A stretch of DNA of 64,000 nucleotides, from the NCBI GenBank assembly GCA_016718825.1, contig JADKCL010000015.1:1-64000 (forward strand). The letters are read 5' to 3'. A program made the translations under genes and the position numbers. The first letter of the stretch is position 1; every line of letters starts with the position of its first letter. The notes beneath the pieces were generated by a model that worked only from the letters and a program-made list of their open reading frames with translations, ran no database searches and was not told where the DNA came from. This document shows, in pieces, positions 60,659 to 64,000 of the stretch. Source of the DNA: Bacteroidota bacterium. Its GTDB lineage: Bacteria > Bacteroidota > Bacteroidia > J057 > JADKCL01.

Positions 60659-63250
60659 GTGTTCAACAACGTTAGTTCCAATTCGCGCTTAAGGCCCAGA
60701 GGAATCAACTTCGGAGGTCGTTTGAACGTTTACCGCATCTATACAGCTGCGGCGGCCATCCTTGTTTTCGGTCTGAAAGTGATGGTCGTGGATCCGGAGA
60801 ATACCTTTGATCCACTTGCCATTCGCCTTTCGCTTTCTTTGTTTTTTGTGTTGATTCTTGCGGCAAGCTTCTTTTCTGATTGGGTCAAGGAGCGGATGGA
60901 GGGACTGTATGCCGTTGGGATGACGCTACTTGCGGGCTGGATGTGCCTGCTCATGCAACGCAACAGCTTCGCTGCGGAATTCATGTCAGGATTTAATATC
61001 CTCTCCATCGTGTCGATCTTGTTGTTTGAAAATCGGCGATTGATGGCATTTTTCACCATCGCAAGTTCCATCATGCTCGCGGTCGCCACAGTCACAGTTG
61101 GAAGTCCTCCTGATGGAATTTGGATCTTTTTGGGGTTGAATTTGACAGTGTTTCTCATTGGCAACGTTGCCGTGGCGGCGCGATCTGCCACGCGTACCAA
61201 TCTGGAAATCAGCCTTAGCCACCTTCTCACCATTCAGGAAGCAGCGGTGGAAAGCAATTCCGACGGCATCATGTTGGTTGATCAAGAAGGTAATTACCTC
61301 AAAGCCAACACGGCTTTCTGCCATCTATGGGGGATTTCCCAGGAGATCATCGAGGGAAACCGGCTGGAGGAAGGCGAAAAGTTTGCAATGGCGCAGGCAG
61401 TTCATCCGGAGGAGGTGCGCAAGATTTGGAGTGGGAACGAAGGCGGAATGTCCATTGGGGAACTGCGCGAAATCGAATTTTTGGATGGCCGCATTGTGGA
61501 ATCCTGTTGGCGCCCGATGATCAACGGAGACGTGCTGATTGGCCGACTTTGGATATTCAGGGATATCACCCAGCGCCGCAATCGCGAGCGTCAATTGCTG
61601 GAAAACGAACGACGCCTCCGCGGCCAAAACGAACGATTGATGGAGTTTGCCACGAGTTTCGTGACCAATGCCGGCAATTTGGAGGCATCCTACCAAGAGA
61701 TTACAAGCGTTTCGGCCGATTTATTGGGTGTGGATACCGTTGGACTCTGGCTATTTGACAAAAATGCAGGTACGATGTCGATGCACTTGCAGTACGATAG
61801 AGAAACTGCAACGTTTTCCTCCGGAGCGACTGTTTCCATCAATGCGCATCCTGCCTATTTTGAGGCCCTATTTAAAAACAGGGTACTTGTCGTCAATGAC
61901 ACGCTCAAAGACGCAACCACACAACCTTTTTACAAAGGCGAATACAGTGGTCGCGCCCTCGCCCTCATGCATGCGCAGATACAGGCGCAAGGCGAGCGCA
62001 TCGGGTTCATGAGCTTCGAATGCGCCGATGAAGCACGTCAATGGACCGCTGACGATCAACATTATGCAGCCTCCCTTGCCGATTTGGTTTCGATCGCGAT
62101 GGCTTCCGATCATCGGCAGCGCGCCCAAGACGAACTTTCAAGTTCGCATGCCATCATGCAGGCCATTTTTGACCTGTCTGAAACGGGCATCATCGTGGAA
62201 GACAGCGAACACAACATCCTCAAATACAACGAACTCTATCTCAAAATCTGGAATATGTCCAAGGAGTTTGTGGAAACACAACCCTATCCGGTATTGTTGG
62301 CACGCTGCTTGGAGCAGCTCAAGAATTCCGAATCCATCCAAGAGGGCCTCGACAAAATCAAGATTCGCCCAGGTATGGAATATGCCGGGATCATGGAGTT
62401 TCACGATGGCACGATTGTCGAACGTTATTCCAAAGCCATCAATGTCGGCGAGACCCTCAAAGGAAGGGTTTGGTTTTATCTGGACATCACGGAAAGGAAG
62501 CGCAAAGAGCTCGAACTCATCAACCGCAACTTCGAGCTTGACAGTTTTGTGTACCGCGCCTCGCACGACCTGAAGGCTCCGTTAAACTCCATTATGGGGC
62601 TCATCGGCCTGATCAGGGAGGAGCATGACCTCGATACGATCTTGCGCTACGTCACCATGATGGACAAAAGCGTGAAAAAGCTCGATGATTTCATCCGGCA
62701 GCTCACGCAATTTTCCCAAGATGCAAGGCTCAAAATTGTGCGCAAACCGATCGATTTCAAGGAAATGGTCGACGACATTCTCGCTGATCTGCGCTTCATG
62801 GACAACGCCGCGCGATTGGCGATCACCATCGATGTGCAGCAGGCAAAAACGTTCCATTCCGATCCGGTGCGTTTGAGCATTGTTTTCTCCAATTTCCTGT
62901 CGAATGCCATCAAGTACCAAGACCTGAAAAAGGAGAAATCCACATTGTTGATCCAGATCGTTGCCGATGAAACCCAAGCCGTCTGCCGCTTTGAAGACAA
63001 TGGATTGGGGATTGATGCCGACCATTTGGAAAAGGTGTTTGACCTATTTTTCAGGGCCTCCGTGCAAGCCACAGGTTCCGGCTTGGGGCTTTACATCACC
63101 CACAACGCGATTCAAAAGCTCGGAGGCAATGTCAAAGTGACTTCGGAATTGGGAAAGGGCACTGCATTCGTTTTGACTGTTCCAAATGTTGTAGCTGCTG
63201 AGGACGATGTTGTTGCAGCCAAACAGGACATTGAAACACAACCTGTGTAA
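60659..63250 (+). CDS. Membrane histidine kinase with PAS, GAF and PAS domains
   Basis: An 863-residue sensor kinase from GTG 60659. About six N-terminal helices (residues 25-185) anchor it in the inner membrane. A PAS domain (190-305), a GAF domain (330-490) and a second PAS (500-620) follow. The kinase core has the H-box 'ASHDLKAPLNS' (His636), N-box 'SNFLSNAIKYQ', G1 'FEDNGLGID' and G2 'GSGLGLYI'. No response regulator is adjacent, so its partner is elsewhere; the signal is unknown. Confidence 0.93.
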   Translation: MFNNVSSNSRLRPRGINFGGRLNVYRIYTAAAAILVFGLKVMVVDPENTFDPLAIRLSLSLFFVLILAASFFSDWVKERMEGLYAVGMTLLAGWMCLLMQRNSFAAEFMSGFNILSIVSILLFENRRLMAFFTIASSIMLAVATVTVGSPPDGIWIFLGLNLTVFLIGNVAVAARSATRTNLEISLSHLLTIQEAAVESNSDGIMLVDQEGNYLKANTAFCHLWGISQEIIEGNRLEEGEKFAMAQAVHPEEVRKIWSGNEGGMSIGELREIEFLDGRIVESCWRPMINGDVLIGRLWIFRDITQRRNRERQLLENERRLRGQNERLMEFATSFVTNAGNLEASYQEITSVSADLLGVDTVGLWLFDKNAGTMSMHLQYDRETATFSSGATVSINAHPAYFEALFKNRVLVVNDTLKDATTQPFYKGEYSGRALALMHAQIQAQGERIGFMSFECADEARQWTADDQHYAASLADLVSIAMASDHRQRAQDELSSSHAIMQAIFDLSETGIIVEDSEHNILKYNELYLKIWNMSKEFVETQPYPVLLARCLEQLKNSESIQEGLDKIKIRPGMEYAGIMEFHDGTIVERYSKAINVGETLKGRVWFYLDITERKRKELELINRNFELDSFVYRASHDLKAPLNSIMGLIGLIREEHDLDTILRYVTMMDKSVKKLDDFIRQLTQFSQDARLKIVRKPIDFKEMVDDILADLRFMDNAARLAITIDVQQAKTFHSDPVRLSIVFSNFLSNAIKYQDLKKEKSTLLIQIVADETQAVCRFEDNGLGIDADHLEKVFDLFFRASVQATGSGLGLYITHNAIQKLGGNVKVTSELGKGTAFVLTVPNVVAAEDDVVAAKQDIETQPV

Positions 63251-63281
63251 AACCCCGCAGTGGGTACGAACAAACGCGTCG

Positions 63282-63289
63282 TAAATTGT
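63282..63289 (+). promoter_or_regulatory. -7-like box TAAATTGT, four bases before a GTG start
   Basis: Two differences from TAnnTTTG, but it keeps the four-base gap seen elsewhere; the GTG is at 63294. Confidence 0.4.
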
Positions 63290-63293
63290 CGGC

Positions 63294-64000
63294 GTGTCAG
63301 GATGGATCCGTATATTGATAATGGCGATGCTGATTCCCGTAATGGGGAATTCGCAAATTCCTGCCGGGGTTTTGGCTGAATTCAGCACGAGCAGGGGAGG
63401 CGGTGTGCATCGTTTGCTGGCGAATGGTGATTTCCTCTACGCTGCCGAAGGCAGCAGTCTGTTGGTCTATGACACGCATTCGCCGACCTATTCCATAGCC
63501 TACGAAAAGCGATTTCCCGGCCCGATTACCGACTTGGTGTTGCACAAAGGTGCGCTCTACATCGCTGCAAATCATGATGGACTCACGAAATGGGATATTT
63601 CGATTCCGATCCGGCCAATGCTGGTGGGAGAATACCGTCCCGACGATTTTTCCACAGCATTCCATGACCTGCATTGGTCGGGAGATACATTGTTTGTTGC
63701 CGGCAACAATGCTGTTTACTTGCTCAAGGAATTGACCGGCATCGGGCCGATGTTTGAAAAAGACAAGCAAATCTTTGAGCAGATGGATGGCGTCGGGCGT
63801 GTGACGCATTGTGAAGTTGTTGGAGGGAATTGTGTTGCCGCCATTGTCGGCAAGGAAAAGGGCATCGGTCAAGGCGTTCATGCCTTCAAAATTGCACCCG
63901 AGGCCCGTCTCAATTTCCATCATTACGATGCCGGAGAAATCGTTGGCCTGCAGCGCCTCGGCACTACGTCACGCGTGCTCGCTTTTGGTGGGCATGCGAG
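63294..64000 (+). CDS. Secreted propeller protein (LVIVD-like), N-terminal part
   Basis: An open frame from GTG 63294 to the window end, about 235 codons. It begins with a signal peptide ('SGWIRILIMAMLIPVMGNSQ' after the initiator). Blades with 'DFLYAAEGSSLLVYDTHSP', 'ALYIAANHDGLTKWDIS' and 'TLFVAGNNAVYLLKEL' match the LVIVD-type propeller seen in secreted Bacteroidota proteins. The C-terminus, perhaps with a sorting domain, lies beyond the window. Confidence 0.75.
   Translation, partial: MSGWIRILIMAMLIPVMGNSQIPAGVLAEFSTSRGGGVHRLLANGDFLYAAEGSSLLVYDTHSPTYSIAYEKRFPGPITDLVLHKGALYIAANHDGLTKWDISIPIRPMLVGEYRPDDFSTAFHDLHWSGDTLFVAGNNAVYLLKELTGIGPMFEKDKQIFEQMDGVGRVTHCEVVGGNCVAAIVGKEKGIGQGVHAFKIAPEARLNFHHYDAGEIVGLQRLGTTSRVLAFGGHA

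Noticed and set aside
1..64000. tRNA, rRNA, insertion sequences and integrons
   Set aside because: Looked for cloverleaf ends, rRNA-like segments and transposase motifs on both strands; none was found by eye. A dedicated search would be decisive.

Overview
This window looks like part of a Bacteroidota chromosome, probably from a free-living gliding or Saprospiria/Cytophagia-type lineage; the exact family cannot be settled from sequence alone. The evidence is a type IX secretion (T9SS) sorting domain at the left edge and a second likely one on an aryl-sulfotransferase, Bacteroidota-style -7 boxes (TAnnTTTG), a DUF3822-rsmD-coaD neighbourhood, many secreted proteins and lipoproteins of unknown function, and roughly half G+C. 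No rRNA, tRNA, CRISPR array, transposase or integron was found.

Layout. 1-4184 (minus) is one large secreted protein: a Ycf48/BNR propeller, then about six 76-residue Ig-like repeats, then the start of a T9SS sorting domain. It is broken by about a dozen single-base frameshifts. 4.7-10.6 kb holds a zinc-ribbon protein, a leaderless-looking (no signal peptide) subtilisin and a large dockerin-containing lipoprotein. 10.7-21 kb has two unknown proteins, a frameshifted lipoprotein, mnmE, two related DUF4412-type proteins, diacylglycerol kinase, a duplicated tail-collar protein and a polysaccharide flippase. 21-24.6 kb carries secreted proteins. 24.7-28.1 kb is a compact operon under a GbsR/MarR-type regulator, with a near-identical inverted repeat in front of both the regulator and the operon. 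28.3-36.1 kb contains glycerate kinase, an LprI-like protein, small membrane proteins, a methyltransferase, and then DUF3822, rsmD, a DUF1573 lipoprotein and coaD. 36.3-45.4 kb contains a propeller-PKD protein, clpS, a TonB-C-like protein, an ABM-family protein, a SAM hydroxide adenosyltransferase, a frameshifted phoH, nhaD, an amino-acid dehydrogenase and comF. 45.5-64 kb contains an orphan PAAR protein, an arylsulfotransferase coupled to aminopeptidase P, a MORN-type protein coupled to a Nudix hydrolase, a TlpA-like protein, an apparently exported methyltransferase, a double-PDZ protein, a GNAT-like protein, a GT-C/TPR fusion, a second aminopeptidase P, a PAS-GAF histidine kinase and the start of a secreted propeller protein.

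Most genes are housekeeping or envelope functions in short operons joined by 1-8 base overlaps. The intergenic DNA is more unusual. Heptanucleotide tandem arrays occur at seven loci, and in four cases the array supplies the stop codon of the adjacent gene. Many start codons lie only 4-5 bases after a -7 box, which suggests widespread leaderless transcription. Two long interspersed repeats share an identical 50-bp core. Frameshifts in phoH, the lprI-like gene and a lipoprotein each look like one missing base; two are in homopolymers and may be sequencing errors.
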